Below, piece by piece: positions 50,844 through 60,286 of a stretch of DNA of 64,000 nt (its first letter is position 1; every line of letters starts with the position of its first letter). The notes under the pieces are model-generated. The model did no database searches and was not told the DNA's origin. It saw nothing but the letters and a program-made list of their open reading frames with translations. Origin of the DNA: Shinella sp032095155 (GTDB taxonomy: Bacteria; Pseudomonadota; Alphaproteobacteria; Rhizobiales; Rhizobiaceae); the NCBI RefSeq assembly GCF_049199905.1, contig NZ_JBLZPK010000014.1, positions 62,001-126,000 on the forward strand. Reading direction: 5' to 3'. Position numbers and translations under genes: made by a program.

Positions 50844-52259
50844 TCATGCCGTCGTTGATGTGGTGTCCGGGCGGTAGCCAGGACGCGCCATGAACAGGAC
50901 GGCGAGGATCAGGGTCAGGGCAATGAAAGCCGACCCGGTTTCCATCGCCACGCTTGCGCGTCTGGCCAGAAGCTCGGTGCCCTGCAGGCCTTGCGATCCG
51001 AGTGCCGCAGCGGCAACGAGCATACCGAGACCGAGCGAACTGCCAAGCTGATGGGCCACATTGACGACACCCGACGCTGCTCCCGCCCGCTCCGACGGCA
51101 CACGCACGATCCCGGAGGCCGTCAGCGGTCCGAGTGCGCCACCTTGGCCGGCTCCGATCAACATCATCGGGATGACGAGCGCGGCAAGCGATGCCTGCTG
51201 CATGGCGAAGCTGAGCCAGATCATGCCGATCAGGCCCGTCACGACGCTGGTAACCAGGACTTTGCCCGCGCCGTATCGTCCGATCAGACGTGGTGCCGAC
51301 ATGGCGACGATGAAGTTGACCACCGTCGTCGGAAGAAAGGCGATGCCCGCTTCCGAGGAGCTCAGACCGACGACGCTCTGAAGGAACTGAGCGACGAAGA
51401 AGTAAAATCCGACATTCGCACCGAGGAACAAGGCGCGCGCCCCGTATGCTGCCGACCGTTCTCGGTCAGCGAAGAGGGATAGCGGCATGATCGGTTGGCT
51501 CGCACGCGATTCCACGAACGCAAACAGGATCAGCATGACGATGCCAAAAGCAACGCAAGCCTCGGTCACCCCGTCGGACCATTCGGTCGAGGCGGATCGG
51601 ATGACGCCGTAGACGAGTGCGACAATACCCAGCGTCGAGATGATCGCACCCGCGATATCGAAGGTGCCGGGGGTTCTCTCCGTTTCACGCACGTAGCGTT
51701 TGGCGGCCACCATCATCGTAATGCCGACGGGCAGGTTGATGAAGAACCCGACGCGCCAGGATAGCCAGTCGGCAAGAAGTCCACCGATCACCAGGCCGAA
51801 CGCGGCGGACACGCCTGCCGCTGCAGCATAGTAGGACACAGCGCGCGTGCGCTCATGTCCCGGCTCAAAATTGGTCTGCAGGAGAGCGAGCGTCGAAGGG
51901 GCGAGGATAGCAGAACCGAGACCCTGCAGGGATCGCGCGGCAATCATGACCGCGGGTGTCTGCGACACGCCGATGACCAGCGAGGCAAGCGAGAAGATCG
52001 TCAAGCCGACAAGAAACATCCGGCGTCGCCCGAAGATATCGCCCGCCCGCGCACCGAGCAGCAGGCAGCCACCGAAGGTCAGCGTGTAGGCGGTGGAGAC
52101 CCAAGCGAGGCCCGCATCGCTGAAGCCCAGTTCGGCATGAATCCTTGGCAGCCCCGTCAGCACGATGGAGATGTCGAGGACGATCATCACGTAGCTGATC
52201 AGGATGATCGCGAGGATGGCCGTCTTGTTCGGGGGAGTTGCATCAGGGCCGATTGGCAT
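50844..52259 (-). CDS. MFS exporter, DHA2 (14-helix) type
   Basis: The 471-residue protein begins MPIGPDATPPNKTAILAIIL. Motif A GARAGDIFGRRRMFLVG and motif D-like ISIVLTGLPRIHAELGFSDA are visible, and about 14 helices can be drawn. These are features of EmrB/QacA-type drug exporters. The start at the ATG at 52257-52259 is chosen because the 76-codon upstream extension is not membrane-like and overlaps the promoter of the divergent LysR gene. Substrate unknown. Confidence 0.88.
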   Translation of the reverse strand: MPIGPDATPPNKTAILAIILISYVMIVLDISIVLTGLPRIHAELGFSDAGLAWVSTAYTLTFGGCLLLGARAGDIFGRRRMFLVGLTIFSLASLVIGVSQTPAVMIAARSLQGLGSAILAPSTLALLQTNFEPGHERTRAVSYYAAAAGVSAAFGLVIGGLLADWLSWRVGFFINLPVGITMMVAAKRYVRETERTPGTFDIAGAIISTLGIVALVYGVIRSASTEWSDGVTEACVAFGIVMLILFAFVESRASQPIMPLSLFADRERSAAYGARALFLGANVGFYFFVAQFLQSVVGLSSSEAGIAFLPTTVVNFIVAMSAPRLIGRYGAGKVLVTSVVTGLIGMIWLSFAMQQASLAALVIPMMLIGAGQGGALGPLTASGIVRVPSERAGAASGVVNVAHQLGSSLGLGMLVAAAALGSQGLQGTELLARRASVAMETGSAFIALTLILAVLFMARPGYRPDTTSTTA

Positions 52260-52391
52260 TTCCGTGTTCCGTTCAGTGTAGACCCCTCCGTCCTCCACGG
52301 CGATGTCTGTTTCTATAAATGCAACATATCGCTTGCCGACCCTTTGGATTAGGGGCAGTAATCGGGATGAAGCTATAAGGATGCCTAATGA

Positions 52392-53285
52392 ATGCCACAG
52401 GAGAACTTCAACGATCTGGTCGCCTTCGTGATGGTGGCGCGCGAAGAGAGCTTCACGAAAGCGGCGGTCAAACTGGGCGTGTCGCAATCGGCGCTTAGCC
52501 AGACCGTTCGAGGTCTTGAAGAAAGGTTAGGGCTTCGACTGCTCACCAGAACAACGCGCCGTGTATCTCCCACAGCGGCTGGCGAACGCCTCTTGAGGAC
52601 GGCCGGACCGAGGTTCGAGGAAATCCAGGCGGAACTGTCGGCCCTAGCCGAAATGCGGGACAAGCCCGCGGGAACCGTTCGTATTACGTCAGGCGAGCAC
52701 GCCGCAATTTCCGTCCTCGCACCCGCGCTCGAAAAATTCCTTCCAGACAATCCGGACGTAAACATCGAGATCACTGTGGACTATGGGCTCACGGATATCG
52801 TGGCCGAGCGCTATGACGCAGGCGTGCGACTTGGCGAGCAACTGGCCAAGGACATGATTGCTATTCGCATCGGTCCGGAAATGCGCATGGCTGTCGTTGG
52901 GGCACCCTCCTATTTCCGACAGAACCCGTGGCCCGAAGTGCCCCAGGACCTGACAGGACACAACTGCATTCAGATCAGGATGCCCACCCACGGCAACATC
53001 CTCTCGTGGGAGTTCGAAAAGGACGGACACGAGCTCAAGGTGAGGGTGGAAGGGCAACTGGTGTTCAACAACATCGCGATGCGCCTCGACGCTGTGAGAA
53101 GAGGACTTGGCCTGGCCTACATGCCAGAGGATCAGGTGGCGGACCTGATTGCCAGTGGCGAGGTGGTGCGGGTGCTAGAAGACTGGTGCGAGCCATTCCC
53201 AGGATATCATCTCTACTACCCGAACCGCAGACACACCTCTCCCGCATTCGCCTTGGTCGTAGAAGCCCTTCGCTATCGCGGATAA
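52392..53285 (+). CDS. LysR-family transcriptional regulator
   Basis: The 297-residue protein has an N-terminal winged HTH (DLVAFVMVAREESFTKAAVK, then LGVSQSALSQTVRGLEERLG) and a periplasmic-binding-like effector domain. It is transcribed away from the MFS gene with 132 bases between the starts, the classical arrangement for regulation of a divergent target. It is of the aldehyde/aromatic type that regulates AKR and hydrolase genes on both sides. Confidence 0.92.
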   Translation: MPQENFNDLVAFVMVAREESFTKAAVKLGVSQSALSQTVRGLEERLGLRLLTRTTRRVSPTAAGERLLRTAGPRFEEIQAELSALAEMRDKPAGTVRITSGEHAAISVLAPALEKFLPDNPDVNIEITVDYGLTDIVAERYDAGVRLGEQLAKDMIAIRIGPEMRMAVVGAPSYFRQNPWPEVPQDLTGHNCIQIRMPTHGNILSWEFEKDGHELKVRVEGQLVFNNIAMRLDAVRRGLGLAYMPEDQVADLIASGEVVRVLEDWCEPFPGYHLYYPNRRHTSPAFALVVEALRYRG

Positions 53286-53406
53286 CGCGCTAATCAACCG
53301 TTTGTGATTAATAAGAGAGGCTAATGGCTTCAATCGGAAATGGGCAGCTAATCATCTGAGTGATGTCCGCATACCCTTCTCTCAACGTCACCATTGTGAG
53401 ATCGAT

Positions 53407-54492
53407 ATGCCCCGCACACTCGCTAAAACCCTATCCGTCCTCGCTTTCTCAAGCGCCCTCGCGATCACCAGTGTGGCGTTTGCCCAGTCCGCTTCCAAGC
53501 CTGAACCGCTCGTCATCCAGGATCAGGGCAGCTTTGCGGTGGGCGGTACGGTCTCGCAGACCGCGGGCACCTACAACAACAATGCCCCGACTCCTGAGGG
53601 ACAGTCGCTTCACGGCGACCATGCCTACGTGTTCTACCAGGTTCCGCAGGACCCCAAGCCTCTGCCGATCATCATGCTGCACGGAGCATTCCAGTCCGGC
53701 CGTAGTTGGGAGACCACACCGGATGGCCGTGAAGGTTTCCAGAGCATCTTCCTACGCAAGGGTTTCTCCACCTACATCGTCGACCAGCCGCGTCGTGGCC
53801 GCGCGGGCAACAGCACCGTGGCGACGACGATTGAGCCGACACCCTATGACCAGTTGTTCTTCGACCAGTTCCGGCTCGGAAAATGGCCCGACTACTTTGA
53901 GAACGTCCAGTTCGATCGTAGCCCCGCAGCCCTTGACCAGTTCTTTCGTTCGGTCACCCCGAACACCGGGCCCTTCGATGCAACCGTGATCTCGGACGCC
54001 ATGTCAGCCCTGTTCGAGAAGACCGGACCGGGCATCCTGTTCACCCATTCGCAAGCAGGTGGACCCGGCTGGCTGACGGCGATCAAGAATCCGAACGTCA
54101 AGGGCATCGTCGCGCTTGAGCCCGGTAGCGGCTTCATCTTTCCGGAAGGCGAAGTGCCAGCCGACATGCCGAGCGCTGCCGGCACGCTCAAGGGTGAAGC
54201 GGTTCCCGTCGCCGATTTCGAGAAACTGACCAAGCTGCCGATCGTCATCTACTACGGCGACAATTTCCCGATCGAGCCGACGACAGAGCGCGGCCAGGAC
54301 AACTGGCGGGTTCGTCTCGCTATGGCGAAGCTCTGGGTCGACACCGTCAACAAGCACGGCGGCGACGCGACGCTGGTTCACCTGCCGGAGATCGGCATCA
54401 AGGGCGGAACCCACTTCCTGATGTCGGACCTGAACAATGTCGAAATCGCTGACGTCGTCTCCAAATTCTTGAACGATAAAAAGCTCGACTGA
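53407..54492 (+). CDS. Exported alpha/beta hydrolase
   Basis: The 361-residue protein has a signal peptide (TLSVLAFSSALAITSVAFAQ). The hydrolase domain has LPIIMLHGAFQSGRSWETT (oxyanion HG), nucleophile ILFTHSQAGGPGW (S in HSQAG), aspartate in YGDNFPIEP and a C-terminal histidine in GIKGGTHFLMSD. The family acts on esters or similar bonds; the substrate is unknown. It is the first gene after the LysR gene on the plus strand. Confidence 0.85.
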   Translation: MPRTLAKTLSVLAFSSALAITSVAFAQSASKPEPLVIQDQGSFAVGGTVSQTAGTYNNNAPTPEGQSLHGDHAYVFYQVPQDPKPLPIIMLHGAFQSGRSWETTPDGREGFQSIFLRKGFSTYIVDQPRRGRAGNSTVATTIEPTPYDQLFFDQFRLGKWPDYFENVQFDRSPAALDQFFRSVTPNTGPFDATVISDAMSALFEKTGPGILFTHSQAGGPGWLTAIKNPNVKGIVALEPGSGFIFPEGEVPADMPSAAGTLKGEAVPVADFEKLTKLPIVIYYGDNFPIEPTTERGQDNWRVRLAMAKLWVDTVNKHGGDATLVHLPEIGIKGGTHFLMSDLNNVEIADVVSKFLNDKKLD

Positions 54493-54554
54493 TCTATTGG
54501 CGCGCTCGTGCGACCAGCCACTGCGCGCTTCCCGAACTGAGAAGGAGCCAGACC

Positions 54555-55658
54555 ATGGCTAATGAAATCATCAACACAAGAAGACGCGAGTTCCTTGGAG
54601 CCTCCGCGCTCGTCGTTTCCGGTGCACTCCTGGGAGTGTCAAAAATGACGAACAAAGCAGTCGCCGCCGACTACAAGCAGAATCCGTTCACGCTCGTCTA
54701 TGACGGTGCGATCACCGCGAACGAGCCGGGCAAGGTGAACATCCACCCCGTGAGATATAAGCTGAACGGCCTCGATATCGTCGCCAATGTCTATACCCCG
54801 GCTGGGTATGATCCGGCCAAGTCCTATCCGACCATCGTGCTGGCACACCCGAATGGTGGCGTGAAGGAGCAGACGACGGGCCTCTATGCCCAGCGCCTCG
54901 CAGAGCAAGGCTTCATCACTATCACTGCCGACGCCGCCTATCAGGGCGGAAGCGGCGGCGAGCCGCGCAGCATCGACAAGCCGCAGTTCCGCATTGAGGA
55001 CATCCATGGAATGGCTGACTTCATCAGCCGCTTCCCCGGTGTCGATACGGCGCGTCTTGGCCTGTTCGGCATTTGCGGCGGCGGTGGGTACTCGCTGTCG
55101 GCCGCCAAGACGGACAAGCGATTCAAGGCCGTGGCGACGCTCAGCATGTTCAACTCCGGGCGCGTCCGCCGCAACGGCTTCCAGGATAGCCAGATGGACA
55201 CGATCCAGCAGCGCCTGCAGCAGGCATCTGCGGCCCGTGCTCAGGAAGCGGCCGGTGGCGAGGTTCTATACTCGGGAGACGCGAACCTGACGGACGCGCA
55301 GATCGCCGCCTTGCCGTTCGATCTCTATCGCGAAGGTTATGAGTACTACTGGCGCACCCACGCCCATCCGGGCTCCACCTTTAAGTACACGACGAGCAGC
55401 CTGATGGACTTGATGCGCTGGGACGCGACAGACGAGATCGCGCTGATCGACGGGCCGTTGCTGATGATCGCGGGCAGCGCTGCCGACACCCTCTACATGA
55501 CCGAGGATGCATTCTCCAAGGCCATCGGAACCACGGACAAGGAACTCTTCAAGATCGAGGGCGCCAAGCACATCGAGACCTACTGGGTCCCCGAATATGT
55601 CGATGCGGCCCTGTCCAGGTTGAAGCCGTTCTTTGACCGTCACCTCGCCTCCGCATGA
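54555..55658 (+). CDS. Exported alpha/beta hydrolase with a cysteine nucleophile (YcjY-like)
   Basis: The 367-residue protein has a Tat-type start (TRRREFLGASALVVSGALLG). The domain contains YPTIVLAHPNGGVKEQTTG and GLFGICGGGGYSLSAA, in which the elbow G-x-C-x-G has cysteine in place of serine, as in dienelactone hydrolase. The catalytic histidine is in EGAKHIETYWVP. It resembles E. coli YcjY and xylan-esterase-like proteins. The start ATG lies 63 bases after the upstream hydrolase. Confidence 0.83.
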   Translation: MANEIINTRRREFLGASALVVSGALLGVSKMTNKAVAADYKQNPFTLVYDGAITANEPGKVNIHPVRYKLNGLDIVANVYTPAGYDPAKSYPTIVLAHPNGGVKEQTTGLYAQRLAEQGFITITADAAYQGGSGGEPRSIDKPQFRIEDIHGMADFISRFPGVDTARLGLFGICGGGGYSLSAAKTDKRFKAVATLSMFNSGRVRRNGFQDSQMDTIQQRLQQASAARAQEAAGGEVLYSGDANLTDAQIAALPFDLYREGYEYYWRTHAHPGSTFKYTTSSLMDLMRWDATDEIALIDGPLLMIAGSAADTLYMTEDAFSKAIGTTDKELFKIEGAKHIETYWVPEYVDAALSRLKPFFDRHLASA

Positions 55659-55723
55659 GGTGCATCCCAGGCAAGCGCCCCTGCGCCGTCGTTCCGCCTT
55701 CGGTACAACCGAAGGCTCGAAAT

Positions 55724-56149
55724 ATGAAGGAAACGAACTTGAAAAAGCTTATGTCGGGAATTTTTGCCGCAGCCATCGTCATGGCAGCCGGAATGGAGGC
55801 CAGCATGGCACAGGAACCAGCCTCGAATCTTGATTCCGCCCGCTCGCGGACCCAGCAACTGATGGGCGATATCGCACCGAAGCTGGCGGAACTGACGGAT
55901 GACGTCCTCTACGCCGACATCTGGGAGCGGCCGCAGCTTTCCCAGCGCGACCGAAGCCTGGTGACGGTATCGGCCTTGATCGCTCTCAACCGTCCGGACC
56001 AGCTCCGCTCGCATCTCGTGCGCGCCAAGGCCAATGGCCTGACGGAAGAGCAGCTTGTCGAGACCATCACCCATATGGCGTTTTATTCCGGCTGGCCGAG
56101 CGCCGTGTCGGCAGTGGCAATCGCCAAGGAAGTCTTCGCCGAAAAATAA
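55724..56149 (+). CDS. Exported carboxymuconolactone decarboxylase-family protein
   Basis: The 141-residue protein has a signal peptide (LMSGIFAAAIVMAAGMEASM). The CMD domain follows: YADIWERPQLSQRDRSLVTV, LRSHLVRAKANGLTEEQLVE and ITHMAFYSGWPSAVSAVAIA. Members include decarboxylases and disulfide peroxidases; the CxxC of the AhpD subtype is absent. Start ATG 55724-55726 (MKETNLKKLMSG). Confidence 0.85.
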   Translation: MKETNLKKLMSGIFAAAIVMAAGMEASMAQEPASNLDSARSRTQQLMGDIAPKLAELTDDVLYADIWERPQLSQRDRSLVTVSALIALNRPDQLRSHLVRAKANGLTEEQLVETITHMAFYSGWPSAVSAVAIAKEVFAEK

Positions 56150-56185
56150 ACAGCCAACGAAGGCTTCCACGATGACAGGTGCACG

Positions 56186-56656
56186 ATGAACATGAAGACC
56201 GTATTGACCGTAGCCTTATCCCTGGGCGCATCCGCCGCGTCTGCCGAACCCGACGAGGCTGTGTCGGTGACACGGGTCGGGACCAACCCGTCGACGGTGG
56301 GTCCATCAAGCAATTTTACGGGAGCTGTCCGGGTCGATTCCCGTTTCTCCGCAACCGCGCCCGCCACAGTGGGTGGAGGGACCGTAACCTTCGAGCCCGG
56401 CGCACGCACCGCCTGGCACACGCACCCTCTTGGCCAGACGCTGATCGTCACGGCAGGTGTCGGTCTCGTCCAGCATTGGGACGGCGAGGTCCAGGAAATC
56501 CGCCCGGGCGACATCGCGTGGATTCCGCCGGGCGTGAAGCACTGGCACGGCGCGACCGCGACCACAGGCATGTCCCATATCGCCATTTCCGAGACGCTCG
56601 ACGGCAAATCGGTCGAATGGATGGAACACGTCACCGACGAGCAATACACGCGGTGA
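56186..56656 (+). CDS. Exported cupin-domain protein
   Basis: The 156-residue protein has a signal peptide (TVLTVALSLGASAASA). The cupin core is clear: VTFEPGARTAWHTHPLGQTL with the metal ligands HTH and Q, and WIPPGVKHWHGATA with the last histidines. This pattern is found in bacterial (R)-mandelonitrile lyase-like cupins. It follows the CMD-family gene by 36 bases. Confidence 0.85.
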   Translation: MNMKTVLTVALSLGASAASAEPDEAVSVTRVGTNPSTVGPSSNFTGAVRVDSRFSATAPATVGGGTVTFEPGARTAWHTHPLGQTLIVTAGVGLVQHWDGEVQEIRPGDIAWIPPGVKHWHGATATTGMSHIAISETLDGKSVEWMEHVTDEQYTR

Positions 56657-56688
56657 CGTTTCGTACCGCGCTGACCAGAGGAGTTTGG

Positions 56689-57162
56689 ATGAAGAAGATC
56701 ATTGGCAGTATTGGCGGCGCGACGCTTGCTGGACTGACGGTCCTGCTCGTCGGCATGCAGGTCCACGCGGAGCCGACGCGCGCGACGATGCCCGACATCG
56801 CAAAGCTTGTTCACTACACGACGGTAACGCGCGGCGAAGTCACCGAGCACATCATGACGACACGCGAGGCGATCGAGGCCGTCAAGCGCGGTGACCCGAT
56901 CCCGAACGGCACGCAGGTTGCGCTCGTCGACTACCGCGACGGTAAAGTCTTCCGGTATTTTATCATGGAGAAGGGCGAGAACTGGGGACAGGACTACGAC
57001 GAAAATCGCCGCACTGCTGACTGGCAGTTCCAGTGGTTCAAGCCGGATGGCACGATCAACGAAGCCGAAAACACTGCCCGTTGCCAGAGCTGTCACATGT
57101 CCCGCGCGGATCGTGACTTTCTCTACACCTTCAACGAAATGCGGCGGTTCGAATTCGAATGA
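56689..57162 (+). CDS. Cytochrome P460-like haem protein
   Basis: The 157-residue protein has a signal peptide (IGSIGGATLAGLTVLLVGMQ). Its one haem site is C132-x-x-C135-H136 in ARCQSCHMSRADRDF. The body has WQFQWFKPDGTINEAENTAR, like the cytochrome P460/c'-beta family. The family oxidises hydroxylamine or binds NO, although here the role is open. The start ATG at 56689-56691 has AGAGGAG six bases upstream, overriding a longer frame that starts far upstream. It overlaps the next gene by four bases. Confidence 0.85.
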   Translation: MKKIIGSIGGATLAGLTVLLVGMQVHAEPTRATMPDIAKLVHYTTVTRGEVTEHIMTTREAIEAVKRGDPIPNGTQVALVDYRDGKVFRYFIMEKGENWGQDYDENRRTADWQFQWFKPDGTINEAENTARCQSCHMSRADRDFLYTFNEMRRFEFE

Positions 57163-57866
57163 ACGTCTTCCGTATCCGCCTGCTACTGGACTTCCTGGCC
57201 GTCGCGCTCGTCATCGCCTGCCTCGGATATTGGTGGCTCGACAATCTCTCCCACGAGCTGTTCGGCACGGCCCTGTTGGTTCTCGTGATCGTGCACAACG
57301 TCTTCAACAGGCGTTGGTACGGCAGCGTGACGAAGCGCAAGGTTGATGCCACCCGCATCGTCAACCTCGTCACCATCTTTTGCCTCGCTATCGGCATGAC
57401 GGTCATGATGGTGACGAGCTTGCTGGTCTCCCGTGACCTCTTCCCGTTCACCGCCCTCAGCGGGGCCTTCGCCGTTAGGGAAATCCATATGTTCGCCGGA
57501 TACTGGGTTTTGCTGATCATCGCTATCCATCTGGGAACACGCTGGACTGTCGTGATGAACACGATCCAGTCAACCTTGCGTCTTGCTTCGCCAAGTAGCT
57601 TACCCACCATGGTTCTTAGGGCCATGGCCTTGGCCATTGCGATCTGGGGTGTGAAAAGCTCGTTCGAGATGGCTTTCGGGACCAAGCTGATGCTGACCTA
57701 TTCGCTGGATATGTGGGACTTCAGCGAGAACACGCTTGGCTTTTTCATAGGATACGCGTCGATTGTTGGCCTATACGCCGTCATCACGCACTACGCGCTC
57801 GGTTTTCTCGGCAGCGCCATAAAAGGATGGCGGGAGGACGACCAGCGTCGCGGAAGAGCGCCATGA
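57159..57866 (+). CDS. DUF4405 membrane protein (b-type haem candidate)
   Basis: The 235-residue protein has four to six membrane helices. Histidines lie in LLVLVIVHNVFNRRWYG and EIHMFAGYWVLLIIAIHLGT, positions typical of haem-b ligands in DUF4405 and cytochrome b561-like proteins. It overlaps the cytochrome P460 gene by four bases (ATGA), and the pair probably form a membrane-to-periplasm electron path. Confidence 0.85.
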   Translation: MNVFRIRLLLDFLAVALVIACLGYWWLDNLSHELFGTALLVLVIVHNVFNRRWYGSVTKRKVDATRIVNLVTIFCLAIGMTVMMVTSLLVSRDLFPFTALSGAFAVREIHMFAGYWVLLIIAIHLGTRWTVVMNTIQSTLRLASPSSLPTMVLRAMALAIAIWGVKSSFEMAFGTKLMLTYSLDMWDFSENTLGFFIGYASIVGLYAVITHYALGFLGSAIKGWREDDQRRGRAP

Positions 57867-58105
57867 CTGCTTTTGACGCACAGGCAATATGACGCCTTCA
57901 TGGATTCATGTCCGCTTTTTGGGCACCGTAGGCGGTGGCCCCTACGTCCGAAATGAAGGCGCGTGGCGGACCGACCGGAATCGCCACCATCCCAGCCATT
58001 CGCATGTTGCAGAGAGTATCCTGAAACCGGGCATTTTCCGGGAGCGTCTTATAAAAGCGGCCAGCCTTACCAGTAACCGTTCGCCTTGTCGGCTGCTGCC
58101 ACGAA

Positions 58106-58357
58106 CTAAGATGTGGCCCCGTGCCTGACCAGGCACGACCACGCGTTGACGCTCGTGAGCAAGAAATAGGCCCTTGCTGTAAACATGGCGCCGATCACGG
58201 ACAGGCCGACGATCACGGCCATTATCCATCTGTGCCACAGGACTCGGCCGTCGAGAGCATCGAAACTGCCGGTAAAGAGGTCTTTGATCTCTGTGAACTC
58301 AGCGTTGAGCCTTGTCCTCTGGCCTTTAAGCTCGCGCGATATCGCGTCGAGCGTCAT
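58106..58357 (-). CDS. Small membrane protein in frame with the upstream gene
   Basis: The 83-residue frame has a charged start (MTLDAISRELKGQRTRLNAE) and one or two membrane helices (WIMAVIVGLSVIGAMFTARA). It is in the same frame as the gene at 58370-59287, from which it is parted only by a TGA. No ribosome site precedes its ATG, so it may be the end of a single longer protein broken by a nonsense change. Confidence 0.45.
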   Translation of the reverse strand: MTLDAISRELKGQRTRLNAEFTEIKDLFTGSFDALDGRVLWHRWIMAVIVGLSVIGAMFTARAYFLLTSVNAWSCLVRHGATS

Positions 58358-58369
58358 CCACTGATTGAT

Positions 58370-59287
58370 TCAGGACGTGATCAGCAAGGCGGCGAAGAGA
58401 CAGGCACCGCAGACTACGGCAACATTGGCCAAAAGCTCGGGGCCGCAGACAGTCGGCGCGGATGCAACAGGCAGCCCCAAAAGCTGGCCTTGGATGTCGC
58501 TGAACGTCTTGTGGATTCGGCCTACGTATTCTGATTGTGTCTTTTCCAGCTCGCCGCGGATTTTCGAATAAGAGAAGCTTGATGCGAACAGGCGGTACCC
58601 GTCATTAACCCAGCTGACAAGTTCGTCGACGTTCTGCATGAGATAGTGAAAGCGGCCGACAGCGCTCTGACTGGAAACAAGCTCCACCACTGCGTCTGCC
58701 AGAATACCGAGCCGCTGTTCCGCATGGAATTCACCTTCGAGAGCCTTCTCGAGGAGGTCTACCTGCGCGGTGTCGATGGAGCGCAGGTCCTTCGCGGTAA
58801 ACTTTACCGGCACTTCGGTGCGAGCGTCTGCAAAATACACAAGCTTTGCCTGCTGCTGATCGGCGAACAGCGCGGATTCCGAGAGCAGCATCACAAGCTT
58901 CATGGTCGACCGATATCGGAGAAGCGTGTCGGTGGGAGGCAGGGTAGCATTGTGGGTTTGGTCGGAGCGGATATAGAAGGTCGAAGGCTCCCGCATTCTG
59001 GAGACCGACGAGGCGAGCAACGCGTCCCAATCCTTGACTAATAGGCCTAAGCTGCGGTGGGGTGAACCGATACGCACTTCGACGACGGAACCGACCGTGA
59101 GTTGCGTCTTATCGTCCTGCAACGAGATGTCGGCTTCATGATAGGCGCGATCGGAGGTCTCGACGAGCTTTAGCGTCCTAGCGATGCCCCCGCTGACAAT
59201 GGTCAGATCTGCAATATGGTCATCCACCCAGACGGAGTTCTGGTATATCTCCAGAAGGTCCGCCCAAGTGATGGCGTCATTCGCCAT
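58370..59287 (-). CDS. Unknown protein with C-terminal membrane helix, partner of the YejK-like gene
   Basis: The 305-residue protein begins MANDAITWADLLEIYQNSVW. It has a mixed first half, a helical middle and a hydrophobic C-terminal segment (ANVAVVCGACLFAALLITS). It starts inside the end of the YejK-like gene (11-base overlap), so it is coupled to it. After its TGA the same frame runs on into the small membrane frame at 58106-58357. I do not recognise a family; a membrane-attached partner of a nucleoid-associated protein is an inference from gene order. Confidence 0.6.
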   Translation of the reverse strand: MANDAITWADLLEIYQNSVWVDDHIADLTIVSGGIARTLKLVETSDRAYHEADISLQDDKTQLTVGSVVEVRIGSPHRSLGLLVKDWDALLASSVSRMREPSTFYIRSDQTHNATLPPTDTLLRYRSTMKLVMLLSESALFADQQQAKLVYFADARTEVPVKFTAKDLRSIDTAQVDLLEKALEGEFHAEQRLGILADAVVELVSSQSAVGRFHYLMQNVDELVSWVNDGYRLFASSFSYSKIRGELEKTQSEYVGRIHKTFSDIQGQLLGLPVASAPTVCGPELLANVAVVCGACLFAALLITS

Positions 59288-60286
59288 CCACTATCTCCGC
59301 CAGCAAGTCATTACGAAGGTCGTCGGGCACATCGAAAAGGATGATGCTGTTCGTCTCCGGGTCATACCGGACCTTGTCAGAATTCAGCGCCTCGCGTTCG
59401 AACTCGACCGACCAGTTCGACGTCTTACGCTTAAAGGACACTAGGCCACGCAATGCCCTGCGATCGGCGACAAACCCGTCGATCAGACCGCGATCAGGAT
59501 CGGCCAGGACCTCGATGAGGGCTTCCGGGTCCTCGGGATACAACTCGTTCGCCAAGGTGGCAAAGTTGATTGGCTTATCTGCCTTGGAGTCTCTGGCGCA
59601 TATGTCGTTCGCACGGGCCATGAACTCGGCACGTTCTGCCGGTTCAAGAGGTCGACTGTCAGCGAAATGCTTGATGGCCTTGACCAGTTGGACGTGTCGA
59701 CCCGGCTAGCAGCGGTCGTGTCGCAACCAAGAAAGGCCATGAAGTATTCCGAAACGTTGCCTTTGCCCTTTAAGAAGCTGACGTACCGCTCCTCGTTGTT
59801 GGCCCAACCCTCAAGGCTCACCCGACCGGCGAAACGGTAACCGTCGACATCGAGGTGCTTGACGTCTTGGAGGTCGGCTGTATCAGTCAACGCAGCACTG
59901 ATCTTATCATTGACGATGGCGACCAGGATGTATTGCCGGTCGTCGCGCTGGAAATGCGCGAAGAAAACGTGCCCTCCCTCGGAGGCGGCGCGCCCCCGAG
60001 CTTCCTTCGCCAGGGTGTTCATCAACGCGATCGTCGTGTCTTCGAAAGAGGCCGTCTGGGAAAGGTATTCGGTCAACCGGACCGACGTCGGATAGTCGAC
60101 CGTATTTTCGGAGAACTTGCCGTAAGCCTTCGACGGGCGGCGGGCATAGAGCTTATGCAATTCGTCGATAAGGCGTCTGGCCGTCGCGCTGACCGCGAGC
60201 TGCCCATTACCTTGGTGAACTTCGTAAATGTTGTCGGGATTGCGCGCCAAGTGATGGATCGCAACCTTGATAATATTGTCTGCCAA
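59277..60286 (-). pseudogene. Nucleoid-associated protein (YejK/NdpA-like), frameshifted
   Basis: The first frame begins at TTG (60284-60286) with GGAGGGG upstream and reads IIKVAIHHLARNPDN, RQYILVAIVNDKISAAL and NNEERYVSFLKGKGNVSEYF. It is broken near 59690. The next frame continues QLVKAIKHFADSRPLEPAER, INFATLANELYPEDPEALIE and FKRKTSNWSVEFEREALNSD. Adding one base where GG is expected to be GGG gives 336 residues, close to the 335 of E. coli YejK. This is either a real mutation or a base-call error. Confidence 0.8.
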
